This document shows positions 1 to 8,335 of a stretch of DNA of 34,053 nt, piece after piece. The stretch comes from an uncultured Desulfosporosinus sp. (GTDB taxonomy: Bacteria > Bacillota > Desulfitobacteriia > Desulfitobacteriales > Desulfitobacteriaceae). Location: assembly GCA_927405585.1 (NCBI GenBank), contig CAKMJS010000108.1, positions 1 through 34,053 of the forward strand, given 5' to 3'. Both the position numbers and the translations under genes were made by a program. The first letter of the stretch is position 1. Every line of letters starts with the position of its first letter. Under the pieces are notes generated by a model. That model searched no databases. It was not told the DNA's origin and saw only the letters and a list, made by a program, of their open reading frames with translations.

Positions 1-1270
1 GCTTCCCCTCAATAAGTTGATCGGCAACATTAAAGTTTTGAACAACAAAATTCTTAGCGGAAGCAGATAGGGTTAGACGAGAGGGATTATATACATCCTG
101 CCAAGCACTTTTGCCAAGAGTTATTAAGTCTCTTAAAATCATAGAGGAGGCTATACTGTTCGTCATTCCCCACTTGCCGTACCCCGTTGCAATATACATA
201 TTGGGGGTTCTTGCTGTGAAATGCCCCACGAAGGGCAATCCATCCATAGTCATACAGTCTTGGGTTGACCATCGATAAGGAATATCCTCTACTGTATACG
301 TTCTATTTGAAAAATCAATTAAAGCTTCGTAATGTTTCGAGGTATCTTCACTCTGGCCAGTTTTATGCTTTTCACCGCCTAGGAAAATTAATTCGCCATA
401 GTCGGACATCTGACTTCGAAATGAGTGGCCAGTTTCTTCAGCAGCTAGATACATGCCACCTGGATAGTTTTCTTTGACCTTAATAGCAACGACATAGGAC
501 CTCTCTGTATAAATTCGACTGAAATAAAGACCAGCTTTATTATAACAGGGGTAATGGGAAGCAATAATTATCTTTTCAGAAGTAATCTTTTTACCTTGAC
601 TCGTAATAATCTCATAAGTGCCATTAGTTTGTTCAATATCGACGAAACGTGTTTGTTCAAAGATCTGGCCGCCACTCTTAGTATAATCGTTGGCGAGAGC
701 GAGTAAGAATTTGCGTGGATGAAATTGAGCTTGATGATCAAAACGAATCGCTGCCTTGATCGGAAAGGACAACGGTATTTCTTCTAGAAAGCTAGCCTTA
801 ATCCCAAGGGAAGAGGCCACCTCCACTTCGTCTCTTATCTGATTAATATACTGATCTTCTAAGGTATAAATATAGGCGGATTGTGGAACAAAGTCACATT
901 CGATTTGATTATCAGCGGCCATTTTTTCAATCATTCGAATGGCAGACTCATTGGCATCCGCGTATTGTTTAGCAAATTCTTCACTGATTTGAGTTTTGAT
1001 TTTATTATAAATCAGTCCATGTTGGGAGGTTATTTTGGCTGTCGTATGCCCAGTGGTACCCTGCAAGATTTGATCTGCCTCAAGGATGACTGTTTTTACC
1101 CCTTCTTTATTAAGCATGTAAGCACAGGATATACCAGCCATACCACCTCCAATAATTGCAACATCAATTTTCAAATCTTCATTCAATATCGGGTAATTAT
1201 TTTGGGGTGTAGAGGCCATCCAATAGGATTGGGGTGGCTTACTAACTGTCTTTTGTGCTTCCATAGTCAT
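1..1270 (-). CDS. FAD-dependent oxidoreductase, YhfW-like (3' end outside window)
   Basis: The reverse strand is open from an ATG at 1270 to the left edge, about 423 codons. An AGGAGGT ribosome site (complement of 1276-1282) lies 5 nt before the start. Near residue 40 is the FAD dinucleotide fold (DVAIIGGGMAGISCAYML), followed by the GTTGHTTAKITSQHG stretch. Both are typical of the DAO-family oxidoreductases related to Bacillus YhfW. Family members run to about 500 residues and end in a Rieske [2Fe-2S] domain; that part would lie left of position 1 and cannot be seen. The protein probably oxidises an amine or amino-acid-like substrate in the cytoplasm, but the substrate is unknown. It is divergent from spo0A. 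The fold call is firm; the YhfW-like assignment is from remembered similarity. Confidence 0.82.
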   Translation of the reverse strand, partial: MTMEAQKTVSKPPQSYWMASTPQNNYPILNEDLKIDVAIIGGGMAGISCAYMLNKEGVKTVILEADQILQGTTGHTTAKITSQHGLIYNKIKTQISEEFAKQYADANESAIRMIEKMAADNQIECDFVPQSAYIYTLEDQYINQIRDEVEVASSLGIKASFLEEIPLSFPIKAAIRFDHQAQFHPRKFLLALANDYTKSGGQIFEQTRFVDIEQTNGTYEIITSQGKKITSEKIIIASHYPCYNKAGLYFSRIYTERSYVVAIKVKENYPGGMYLAAEETGHSFRSQMSDYGELIFLGGEKHKTGQSEDTSKHYEALIDFSNRTYTVEDIPYRWSTQDCMTMDGLPFVGHFTARTPNMYIATGYGKWGMTNSIASSMILRDLITLGKSAWQDVYNPSRLTLSASAKNFVVQNFNVADQLIEGK

Positions 1271-1395
1271 GTAATACCTCCTGTCTTTTCTTCAAGTATT
1301 TGATAAATGCTTCTTATTTATGTGTATTTTCAGCATAATCGCGGGCTCTGGGGGGTTAAAGGAGATCAAACAAATAAAGGAAGATCAACAACATT

Positions 1396-1428
1396 AAAGG
1401 GGGATCCCTTTTGATGAGATCTCCCTTT
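1396..1428. terminator. Inverted repeat in the divergent oxidoreductase/spo0A gap
   Basis: AAAGGGGGATC and GATCTCCCTTT can form an 11-bp stem with one G-T wobble around an 11-nt loop. A weak U-run (TTTATATT) follows on the plus strand. It lies about 125 nt upstream of the minus-strand oxidoreductase start and 295 nt upstream of spo0A. No gene ends nearby, so it may be a leader hairpin or a relic terminator. Confidence 0.4.
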
Positions 1429-1501
1429 ATATTACTATCCATAATGCCCATAAGTCAGGTGAACTATATTTGGATTGTTGAGTGATCGATAAAATAGTCT
1501 C

Positions 1502-1515
1502 CTCGAAATTTCGAG
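1502..1515. promoter_or_regulatory. 14-nt perfect palindrome
   Basis: CTCGAAATTTCGAG is a perfect palindrome in the divergent intergenic region. Its TTTCGA core resembles part of a 0A box, and an imperfect 0A-like TTCGACT follows at 1541-1547. It could be a binding site for a dimeric regulator acting on either gene. No factor can be named. Confidence 0.35.
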
Positions 1516-1643
1516 TTGAAGTTGGATAAGCAAAAGAGATTTCGACTAATTCACTTAGAATCTCAGTTTTTATCTTAATAAATGAAAAACGTGTAGAATT
1601 TAAAACCTTAACTACTTTATTAAGTAGCTTTATTTATCACGAT

Positions 1644-1668
1644 TTCGACACGCTACTTAACGTATAAT
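1644..1668 (+). promoter_or_regulatory. 0A-box-like site and -10 element upstream of spo0A
   Basis: TTCGACA at 1644-1650 is the reverse complement of the Spo0A-binding heptamer TGTCGAA. A TATAAT at 1663-1668 could be a -10 element, 55 nt before the spo0A start. No good -35 sits at 17 nt, as expected for an activator-dependent or alternative-sigma promoter. Spo0A autoregulation is known in Bacillus; here it is inferred from the site. A 19-codon frame starting at 1667 ends in an ATGA overlap with the spo0A start but has no ribosome site. Confidence 0.45.
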
Positions 1669-1722
1669 GATGAAACCGGTGAGGAATTACTTGGAAAAAC
1701 AGTTAAGGCGGGATGTTAGAGA

Positions 1723-2529
1723 ATGAGTAAAACAGTTAAAATTATTATCGCAGATGATAACCGTAATTTTTGTGCCATGCTACAGAACTATCTACAAAGT
1801 CAAGAACATATAAGGATTGTTGGAGTTGCCAACAATGGGTTGGAAGCCTGGGAACTGATTCAAAACCAAGAACCGGATTTAATCATTCTTGATCTAGTAA
1901 TGCCCAATTTAGATGGTTTAGGGGTAATGGAGCGGATTAATTCGCGAACAACCATGGCGCGTCCTAAAATTATCATGCAAACTGCTTTTGGGCAGGAATC
2001 TCTCACACATCAAGCGATGATGCTCGGTGTTGACTACTTTATTCTAAAACCCTACGATCTTGAGATTCTCAGTAAGCGTATTCACTCCTTAACGCAGGAT
2101 CTGCCGACAACTGCCCCTTCCCAGTTTTCTTCGTCGTCTTCAGCTTATCCAAGTATGTCTACGATAGGAAACGAGCACAATCTAGTTTCCGAAGTAACCG
2201 CGATTATGCACCAAATTGGGATACCGGCCCATGTTAAAGGGTACCAATATATTCGAGAAGCCATCTTAATGGTGGTGGAGGATGTCTCATTGATAGGGGC
2301 GGTAACCAAGGAACTTTATCCTGGCATCGCGAAAAAATTTGATACGGCATCCAGCAGGGTAGAACGCGGAATTCGTCATGCCATTGAACTGGCGTGGGAA
2401 CGTGGACAAAAAGATACTCTTAAACGAATATTCGGATATTCTATGAATATTGAGCGTCAAAAACCAACGAACTCAGAATTCATAGCCCTTCTTGCTGACA
2501 AATTACGAATACAGAGTAATGTGAGCTAA
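1723..2529 (+). CDS. spo0A: Sporulation master response regulator Spo0A
   Basis: This 268-residue protein is collinear with Bacillus Spo0A (267 residues). The receiver domain (about 5-120) carries the acidic pair D11/D12, phospho-acceptor D57 in LIILDLVMP, T87 and K109. A Ser-rich linker (about 128-150) leads to the Spo0A C-terminal DNA-binding domain, with IGIPAHVKGYQYIREAI and the recognition-helix region ASSRVERGIRHAIE. When phosphorylated it should bind 0A boxes and switch on sporulation while repressing transition-state genes. In most relatives spo0A follows spoIVB; here no spoIVB is adjacent, so this could be a relocated or second copy. A strong terminator follows. The histidine kinase at 20273 is a possible distant input. 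Confidence 0.93.
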   Translation: MSKTVKIIIADDNRNFCAMLQNYLQSQEHIRIVGVANNGLEAWELIQNQEPDLIILDLVMPNLDGLGVMERINSRTTMARPKIIMQTAFGQESLTHQAMMLGVDYFILKPYDLEILSKRIHSLTQDLPTTAPSQFSSSSSAYPSMSTIGNEHNLVSEVTAIMHQIGIPAHVKGYQYIREAILMVVEDVSLIGAVTKELYPGIAKKFDTASSRVERGIRHAIELAWERGQKDTLKRIFGYSMNIERQKPTNSEFIALLADKLRIQSNVS

Positions 2530-2531
2530 GT
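2488..2531 (+). repeat. Direct repeat copy 1: spo0A 3' end
   Basis: These last codons of spo0A plus the first bases after the stop recur at 3103-3146 with 39 of 44 bases identical. This copy encodes the genuine C-terminus LLADKLRIQSNVS. Confidence 0.85.
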
Positions 2532-2620
2532 CAGTGATGCCAAGGGTTTTTAACCGAATGTTTATCCATAGTCTTATTGATCGCCCTTGAACTACATTTG
2601 GGGACATTAAAATGAAACAA

Positions 2621-2657
2621 GAAAAACGCTTTAACCTTTTTGGTTGGAGCGTTTTTC
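2621..2657 (+). terminator. Intrinsic terminator after spo0A
   Basis: GAAAAACGCT pairs with AGCGTTTTTC, with an inner AACC/GGTT helix closing a T-rich loop. The stem ends in a run of T. It lies 92 nt after the spo0A stop and would insulate the downstream membrane-protein gene. Confidence 0.85.
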
Positions 2658-2771
2658 TTATTTGATGGGAGGAAAAGACAAATACAATAGCGAAACAATA
2701 TGGTAATAAAAGGAAAATATATGAAGTCATATATCCCTTGTGTTCGATTGCTTGAAGGAGGAGGTAATACC

Positions 2772-3095
2772 TTGAAGAAGGTTTATATGCTATTACTGAT
2801 TTTTTGTATATTGAATGTCATGGATTATTTTACAACCATTCTAGGTCTGAGGCATGGAGCAATGGAAGCGAATCTAATTGCTAGATATTTTATTGACCTC
2901 AATGCTCTTCATTATTTCAAACTTGTGGGAGTTGGACTAATCTGTATTTATATGATTCATGCCTCAACAAGGAGCTTTAAAAGCCAGGTGAGAGTAACTA
3001 GATTAGTGTGGTGGGCAAATTTTGCTTATAGCATAATTTGTGTTTCAAATGTAGCTGTGTACTATGTCCAGAAGTATAGTATTGCATTTCAGTGA
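2772..3095 (+). CDS. Small membrane protein, DUF5658-like
   Basis: A TTG start at 2772 is preferred because AAGGAGGAGGT (2755-2765) lies 6 nt upstream; an in-frame ATG at 2700 has no ribosome site. The 107-residue product has about three transmembrane helices. It shows the N-x-x-D and G-x-x-E-x-N pattern (LNVMDYFTTILGL, then HGAMEANLIARYF) typical of DUF5658 proteins. The function of that family is unknown. The gene lies between the two copies of the spo0A-tail repeat, so it may have arrived with the duplication event. The domain assignment is from pattern memory. Confidence 0.7.
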   Translation: MKKVYMLLLIFCILNVMDYFTTILGLRHGAMEANLIARYFIDLNALHYFKLVGVGLICIYMIHASTRSFKSQVRVTRLVWWANFAYSIICVSNVAVYYVQKYSIAFQ

Positions 3096-3102
3096 GATGA
3101 AG

Positions 3103-3146
3103 CTTCTTTCTGACAAATTAGGAATACAGAGTTATGTGATTTAAGT
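3103..3146 (+). pseudogene. Degenerate duplicate of the spo0A 3' end
   Basis: This 44-nt block repeats the tail of spo0A with five substitutions. It still reads LLSDKLGIQSYVI and a stop, against LLADKLRIQSNVS in the gene. All the changes alter amino acids, as expected of a non-functional remnant. No spo0A similarity was seen upstream or downstream of the block. It probably marks a past duplication or insertion that brought in the gene at 2772. Confidence 0.8.
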
Positions 3147-3192
3147 TGCAACCTTGTACTTGGAAAGTTATGTATTGTAAGGTATACTAGAT

Positions 3193-3236
3193 AAAGTGTA
3201 GACTTCAGGATATTCTTCAAAAGAAGCTTACACTTT
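3193..3236 (+). terminator. Hairpin before the racemase operon
   Basis: AAAGTGTA-GA-CTTC pairs with GAAG-CT-TACACTTT across a 14-nt loop, with a 2-nt internal mismatch. ATTTC follows. A TATACT (3183-3188) just upstream could be a -10 box, so the hairpin may lie in the operon leader (42 nt before the start) rather than end an earlier transcript. Confidence 0.5.
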
Positions 3237-3277
3237 ATTTCAGTTATGATCAAAATTAGTAAGGAGGAAAATAAAAA

Positions 3278-4384
3278 ATGCGCTTACATAAAATAATTCT
3301 GCATCAACTGCAGATGCCGCTCAAGCAACCCTTCGAGACAAGTTTTGGTGTCCAGAATAACCGTGTCTTTCTCTTGGTCGAGGTGCATAGTAAAGAAGCA
3401 GTTGGCTATGGAGAAGTGACTGTCATGGCGGCACCCTTTTACAACGAAGAGACCCCACAGACTGCTCGACATATCATTAAGGACTTCCTTGCTCCGCTAG
3501 TACTTAACAAGGAAATAGGGCACCCCAGTGAAGTTAGTGCTCTCTTTAGGCCTATTCGACGAAACAATATGGCCAAGTCTGGGCTGGAAGGAGCGATTTG
3601 GGATCTCTGGGCGAAAGAACATGGGCTATCTCTGAGTAAGGCCCTTGGGGGAGTCAAAGATAAGATAGCCGTAGGGGTAAGTGTGGGAATTCAGCCATCC
3701 ATGGCTGATCTGGTAGAAGTGGTCGGCAAATACCTCACGGACGGATACCGCAAGATAAAGGTGAAAATCAAACCAGGCCGGGATATTGAAACAGTAAGAA
3801 CCTTACGTGCTGAATTCGGGGATATTTCCTTGATGGTCGATGCCAATTCTGCATATTCACTCGCTGATCTTGAGGTCTTCAAAGAACTCGATCAGTATGG
3901 CTTAATGATGATTGAACAGCCTCTGTCCCACGATGATGTGATTGACCACCGCAAACTCCAAGCTGTGATAACTACCCCAATCTGTCTAGATGAGAGCATT
4001 CATACATTAGATGACGCCCGCCACGCTATTGAACTAGATAGCTGTCGAATTGTAAACATTAAGGTCGGTCGAGTAGGTGGCTTGCAGGAGGTTATCCTGA
4101 TACACAACTACTGTCAAGAGCGGAAGATTCCGGTATGGTGTGGCGGAATGTTGGAATCAGGGGTTGGACGGGCGCATAATCTTGCCCTCTCCTCCTTACC
4201 AAATTTCACCTTACCGGGCGACACATCGGCATCCTCTCGATATTGGGAGGCTGATATTATCGAGCCTGAGGTGATAATGTCGAGAGATGGGTACATTGAA
4301 GTCCCTACCGGACCGGGCATCGGCTTTCGAGTCGTGGACTCCCTAGTTAAGCGGTATTTAGTGAATAGTGAAAGTATTTTTTAA
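3278..4384 (+). CDS. N-acylamino acid racemase / o-succinylbenzoate synthase (MenC type 2 family)
   Basis: This 368-residue enolase-superfamily enzyme aligns along its length with Bacillus MenC and NSAR proteins. The catalytic lysines are in the KVKIK motif (K161, K163) and in NIKVGRVGG (K262). Metal ligands are D188 (MVDAN), E213 (MIEQP) and D238 (LDES). AGGAGG lies just before the ATG. The family makes o-succinylbenzoate for menaquinone, racemises N-succinylamino acids, or does both. No other men gene is near, while an acyltransferase and an M20 deacylase follow. N-succinylamino-acid racemase is therefore the better role. The hairpin at 3193 may control transcription. Family certain; substrate inferred from context. 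Confidence 0.85.
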   Translation: MRLHKIILHQLQMPLKQPFETSFGVQNNRVFLLVEVHSKEAVGYGEVTVMAAPFYNEETPQTARHIIKDFLAPLVLNKEIGHPSEVSALFRPIRRNNMAKSGLEGAIWDLWAKEHGLSLSKALGGVKDKIAVGVSVGIQPSMADLVEVVGKYLTDGYRKIKVKIKPGRDIETVRTLRAEFGDISLMVDANSAYSLADLEVFKELDQYGLMMIEQPLSHDDVIDHRKLQAVITTPICLDESIHTLDDARHAIELDSCRIVNIKVGRVGGLQEVILIHNYCQERKIPVWCGGMLESGVGRAHNLALSSLPNFTLPGDTSASSRYWEADIIEPEVIMSRDGYIEVPTGPGIGFRVVDSLVKRYLVNSESIF

Positions 4385-4396
4385 TAGGAGATACCC

Positions 4397-5269
4397 ATGC
4401 AAAACATTACAGAACGGATACGCAAATCCTATGAGGAATTCACACCGAGTCAAAAAGCCGTGGCTAAATTTGTAATTGATCAACCAAAGAAACTCGCGCT
4501 GCATTCAGCCAAAAAGATTGGAGAGCTGACGGACACCAGCGAAACCACCGTGATTAGATTCTGTTACGCTCTGGGTTATTCCGGTTATAGCGCTCTACAA
4601 ACAGAAATTAGAGAGTCGTTGCTTAATTCCGATGACGAACTAGAAAGACCGCTCAAAAAGTACCGCGACACAACCGGGGAACTGATCAGTGAGGATAACC
4701 TCATACAACGCGTCATGGAGCAAGAAATAGCTTTCATTCAACATACTCTGAATTCTATTAATATAGAGCGCTTTTCCCAAGCTGTTGACCTTATCTTACA
4801 GGCACGAAAGATTGTTGTCGTAGGGTTTAGGTCATCCTACCCCTTGGCGAACTGGACTTCTTTTACACTCAATCTTATTCGCGGTGAAACTTCTCTCTAT
4901 AGGGGCCCAATTGATGACGCCGATAGTATAATCATGAAAATGGATGAAGCTTGGCTGGTCATTGCCATTTCTTTCCCGCGTTATGCCGCAGAGACAATTT
5001 CTTTTGTACGAGCAGCGAAATCAAAAGGGGTTAAAGTTCTGGGGATTTCTGATGATGAGCTTTCCCCGATAGGGATTGATGCCAATGTCTTACTAAAAGC
5101 TATTACTCCGCAGCCTTCTGCGTTGAATGGTATGGCCACAGTTTTCTCGCTCCTTAAAGCCCTAACTACGGGAGTAGCAGCGGCGGATTGGCCAAACGTT
5201 CAGGATCGAGTACGGATCTACGACGACCAATCTGGTTTTCAATTTCACGTACCAACGAAGCAAGCTTGA
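4397..5269 (+). CDS. RpiR/MurR-family transcriptional regulator
   Basis: The 290-residue protein has an N-terminal HTH_6 domain (about 1-77, with helix region GELTDTSETTVIRFCYALG). A SIS sugar-isomerase-like domain follows (about 120-265; KIVVVGFRSSYPLANW). SIS domains usually bind a phosphosugar or similar ligand. The gene begins 12 nt after the racemase stop with a GGAG site, so it is co-transcribed and probably regulates this operon. In an amino-acid operon the effector may not be a sugar phosphate; it cannot be read from the sequence. Confidence 0.88.
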   Translation: MQNITERIRKSYEEFTPSQKAVAKFVIDQPKKLALHSAKKIGELTDTSETTVIRFCYALGYSGYSALQTEIRESLLNSDDELERPLKKYRDTTGELISEDNLIQRVMEQEIAFIQHTLNSINIERFSQAVDLILQARKIVVVGFRSSYPLANWTSFTLNLIRGETSLYRGPIDDADSIIMKMDEAWLVIAISFPRYAAETISFVRAAKSKGVKVLGISDDELSPIGIDANVLLKAITPQPSALNGMATVFSLLKALTTGVAAADWPNVQDRVRIYDDQSGFQFHVPTKQA

Positions 5270-5303
5270 GGGAATAATTAGGAGATGGGGGAGGAGCGGG
5301 AGC

Positions 5304-6116
5304 ATGAAACAGGACATTATTTATAGAGTTTTAACCTCCGTAAGTGAAATCAAAGAGACCCTGAGTATGCAAAAAAGAATTTGGAGCGACAGTGTCGCTG
5401 CTTCCCTCCCTGAGATGATGGCTACAAGCCATAACGGGGGTGTAATCATCGGGGCATTTATGGACGAGACTATGATTGGCTTTTGCTATGGATACCCTGG
5501 TTATAAAGGCACGGAGGCCTACCTTTGTTCGCATATGCTTGCAGTTGACCCGAATTACAGGAATCTCGGTTTAGGCAGAGAGCTAAAGCTGAAGCAAAAG
5601 GATTGGGCGGTAGATTATGGCTACAAGAAAATGGTCTGGACCTACGACCCCTTGGAGACTAGAAATGCTTACTTAAATCTTTATAAACTGGGTGCCTATA
5701 CGAAAACCTATCTTCCGAGTTATTATGGCGAGATGGAAGATCAGTTGAACCACGGTCTGCCTTCAGATCGCTTTCTGGTGGAGTGGGAGCTATTATCCGA
5801 ACGGGTGGCGAAGGCTATAGCTAGTTTCTCTTTGGAATCAACTAAATGGCAGAGTTATCCTCTGCTTTCAACTTTGAGCTTCCTGGGGGAATACCCAAGA
5901 CCAGCAGATCTCAAGGATATCCAGGATGCACCAGGGTTTCTTGTCCCAGTTCCGGTTTCTATCCAGGATATCAAAGTCAAGAACTCAGAACTGGCTCTGG
6001 AATGGCGATTGGCAGTTCGTAGTCAGATGCTTCAAATGTTTGCTAAGGGCTATTCTGCTGTGGGATTATGGCGTCATGATGCCTCTATCTGCTATTATGT
6101 TTTAGAAAGAATATAA
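5304..6116 (+). CDS. GNAT-family N-acyltransferase (COG3375-like)
   Basis: The 270-residue protein has a GNAT fold in its N-terminal half. The CoA pyrophosphate-binding motif R86-N-L-G-L-G91 lies in VDPNYRNLGLGRELKLK. The C-terminal half is longer than in simple GNATs, as in COG3375 proteins. In Geobacillus a related protein beside NSAR succinylates D-amino acids with succinyl-CoA. That role is inferred here from the neighbours on both sides. The ATG at 5304 follows a GGGGGAGGAG purine-rich site and lies 34 nt after the RpiR gene, consistent with one operon. The acyl donor and the substrate are not shown by sequence. Confidence 0.75.
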   Translation: MKQDIIYRVLTSVSEIKETLSMQKRIWSDSVAASLPEMMATSHNGGVIIGAFMDETMIGFCYGYPGYKGTEAYLCSHMLAVDPNYRNLGLGRELKLKQKDWAVDYGYKKMVWTYDPLETRNAYLNLYKLGAYTKTYLPSYYGEMEDQLNHGLPSDRFLVEWELLSERVAKAIASFSLESTKWQSYPLLSTLSFLGEYPRPADLKDIQDAPGFLVPVPVSIQDIKVKNSELALEWRLAVRSQMLQMFAKGYSAVGLWRHDASICYYVLERI

Positions 6117-6214
6117 CCTGACTGACATTCCTTTTAAAATCAATTTCTTAGAATGCCTGGGACTTAGACAAGCAGAAATTGCTTCTAAAAATCTTATTTT
6201 AAGGAGACGGTTTA

Positions 6215-7342
6215 ATGTTGGAACTTCTCCATTTTCTCAAAAAACACCAAAGTGAGATGTTAACCTCTCTGGAACAACTTGTGAAAGCGGAGTCACCTAG
6301 TCATTCTAGAGAATTAGTCAACAAGTCCAGTGACCTTGTGGAACAGCTTTTTGCACAGCATTTGAACATTCGTGCTGAGAAAATCCTTCAAGCTCAAGTG
6401 GGTCATCACTTAAAGCTGACTTACGGTAGCGGGGTGGAACAGATTCTAGTACTTGCTCACCTGGACACGGTTTGGGATGAAGGGCGTTTGCCCTTTCGGG
6501 TGGAGGGTAACCGCGCTTATGGCCCGGGTATTCTAGATATGAAGGGCGGAATTATTCAAGCTCTGTGGGCAGTGAAGGCCTTAAAAGAATTAAGAGTGAA
6601 ATTAAATAAACGTATTGTCTTTCTTATCACCTCGGATGAAGAGATAGGAAGTCTTACGTCCAGACCCTACATAGAAGCGGAGGCCCGGAAAAGTAAAGTT
6701 GTTTTGGTAGCGGAACCAGCTGAAGCGATCACTGGGGCACTAAAAACTGGGCGTAAAGGGGTTGGGATGTTCGTTGTGAAGGCACAGGGAGTAGCAACCC
6801 ATGCAGGAAACAATCATGCCCAAGGGGTAAGCGCCATTGAGGAATTAGCACACCAGATTCTTAAATTACACAGTTTAACCGATTATGAAAAAGGCACAAC
6901 GCTTAACGTTGGAGTGATCAAAGGAGGTACTCGTTCGAATGTCGTCGCTGCGGAAGCTGAGGCTGAAGTGGACGTACGAGTAGCTACTATGGCAGAAGGT
7001 AAACGCTTGGAGCAAGCAATTATGAGCCTAGAACCAAAGTTGAAGGGTTCATCACTCTTGGTTACGGGTGAAATGAATCGCCCGCCCCTCGAACGGACTG
7101 CAGACATTGGGGCACTCTATGAGATGGCTCGAGGTATCTCGGCTTCCCTTGGTTTTGAATTAGGGGAGGCAAGCGTTGGTGGAGGAAGCGACGGGAACTT
7201 CACAGCAGCTTTAGGCATCCCTACCTTAGACGGCTTGGGTTGCGTAGGCGACGGAGCTCATGCGGAATACGAACACATTGAGATCGATAAATTAGGTGAG
7301 CGGTCAGCGCTCTTCGCTAACCTGCTGGTGAAACTAGCCTGA
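6215..7342 (+). CDS. M20-family metallopeptidase, probable N-acyl-L-amino acid deacylase
   Basis: The 375-residue protein is a di-zinc M20 hydrolase of the carboxypeptidase G2/ArgE/DapE group. Visible residues are H82 and D84 (LAHLDTV), bridging D108 (GPGILDMKGG), the E142/E143 pair (SDEEIGS), E167 (VAEPAE) and H349 (GDGAHAEYEH). The lid dimerisation domain spans about 175-285. No signal peptide is present, so it acts in the cytoplasm. After a racemase and an acyltransferase, its likely job is removing the acyl group from N-acyl-L-amino acids. An AAGGAGA site precedes the ATG. The 98-nt gap before it has no clear terminator. Confidence 0.82.
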   Translation: MLELLHFLKKHQSEMLTSLEQLVKAESPSHSRELVNKSSDLVEQLFAQHLNIRAEKILQAQVGHHLKLTYGSGVEQILVLAHLDTVWDEGRLPFRVEGNRAYGPGILDMKGGIIQALWAVKALKELRVKLNKRIVFLITSDEEIGSLTSRPYIEAEARKSKVVLVAEPAEAITGALKTGRKGVGMFVVKAQGVATHAGNNHAQGVSAIEELAHQILKLHSLTDYEKGTTLNVGVIKGGTRSNVVAAEAEAEVDVRVATMAEGKRLEQAIMSLEPKLKGSSLLVTGEMNRPPLERTADIGALYEMARGISASLGFELGEASVGGGSDGNFTAALGIPTLDGLGCVGDGAHAEYEHIEIDKLGERSALFANLLVKLA

Positions 7343-7428
7343 GATAGGTAGATTGTGTAGAGGTAGATTTGTATTTCATATATTCAGACATTGACTAGAC
7401 GACGACTTAGACTAGTGAGGGTTAAGCT

Positions 7429-8280
7429 ATGAAAGCGATAACTAAGAATTTAGTGGAAATTCATTTGGCGGTTCTGTTATTTGGTCTATCGGGATTATTC
7501 GGGAAATTTTTGTCACTTTCACCCACCATCATTGTGCTTGGAAGAGTATTCTTTTCCAGTATATTTTTATTGATTATTATTCTTTATCTTAAGAAGGATA
7601 TGAAGCTAAAAGAGAAAAAGCATTATTTGTATTTGATTATGATGGGCGTAATTTTAGCGCTCCATTGGAGTGCTTTTTTTAAGTCGATTCAAGTGTCAAC
7701 AGTAGCAATCGGCTTACTTACATTTTCTACATTCCCTGTCTTTGTAACATTTTTGGAGCCATTTTTTTTCAAAGAAGAAATCAAGCTATCTAATATTATG
7801 ATTGCCATAGCGACCTTACTCGGGGTAATGCTTGTGATTCCAACCTTTGAATTTGGGAATCATTTAACCCAAGGAGTTATCTGGGGTATCGTTTCAGGAC
7901 TAACCTATGCCATTTTATCGATGCTGAATAGGAAATTTGTCCAAGACTACTCCGGCGTTGTAATAGCTTTCTATGAACAATTGATTGCGACGCTTATCCT
8001 AATTCCTTTCTATTTTTGGCAGAGACCGATTTTTAGTCTTCAGGATCTATTGTTACTCGTTTTATTAGGAGTCGTCTTTACAGGAATTTCTCATTTGCTC
8101 TTTATTAACAGTTTAAAGAATCTCAAGACACAAACGGCCGGAATTATTTCCAGCCTTGAACCTGTCTATGGCATCTTTTTTGCAATTTTTCTGATCAGAG
8201 AAATACCGACCCTTCGGGAAGTCCTAGGTGGAATTGTAATTTTGAGTACTGTTTTTTACAGCACTATTAAAGTAAAATGA
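7429..8280 (+). CDS. EamA/DMT-family transporter
   Basis: The 283-residue protein has about ten transmembrane helices in two EamA repeats (about 10-135 and 148-280), the standard size of drug/metabolite transporters. The second repeat ends with the usual SSLEPVYGIFFAIFLI segment. It lies 86 nt after the M20 gene in the same direction. It may export or import an amino acid linked to the upstream pathway, or be independent. The coding sequence is more AT-rich than the upstream enzymes. Confidence 0.82.
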   Translation: MKAITKNLVEIHLAVLLFGLSGLFGKFLSLSPTIIVLGRVFFSSIFLLIIILYLKKDMKLKEKKHYLYLIMMGVILALHWSAFFKSIQVSTVAIGLLTFSTFPVFVTFLEPFFFKEEIKLSNIMIAIATLLGVMLVIPTFEFGNHLTQGVIWGIVSGLTYAILSMLNRKFVQDYSGVVIAFYEQLIATLILIPFYFWQRPIFSLQDLLLLVLLGVVFTGISHLLFINSLKNLKTQTAGIISSLEPVYGIFFAIFLIREIPTLREVLGGIVILSTVFYSTIKVK

Positions 8281-8335
8281 CGATCTCCAGCTGATTTGAC
8301 AATTAAACCTCGGTAAGAAAAATTCCGAAAAAGTG

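Noticed and set aside
881-1303. A 140-codon plus-strand frame
   Set aside because: It is antisense to the FAD oxidoreductase, whose frame has clear FAD motifs.
3691-4320. Minus-strand frames of 63-68 codons across the racemase gene
   Set aside because: They are shadows of a strongly supported plus-strand enzyme and have no start signals.
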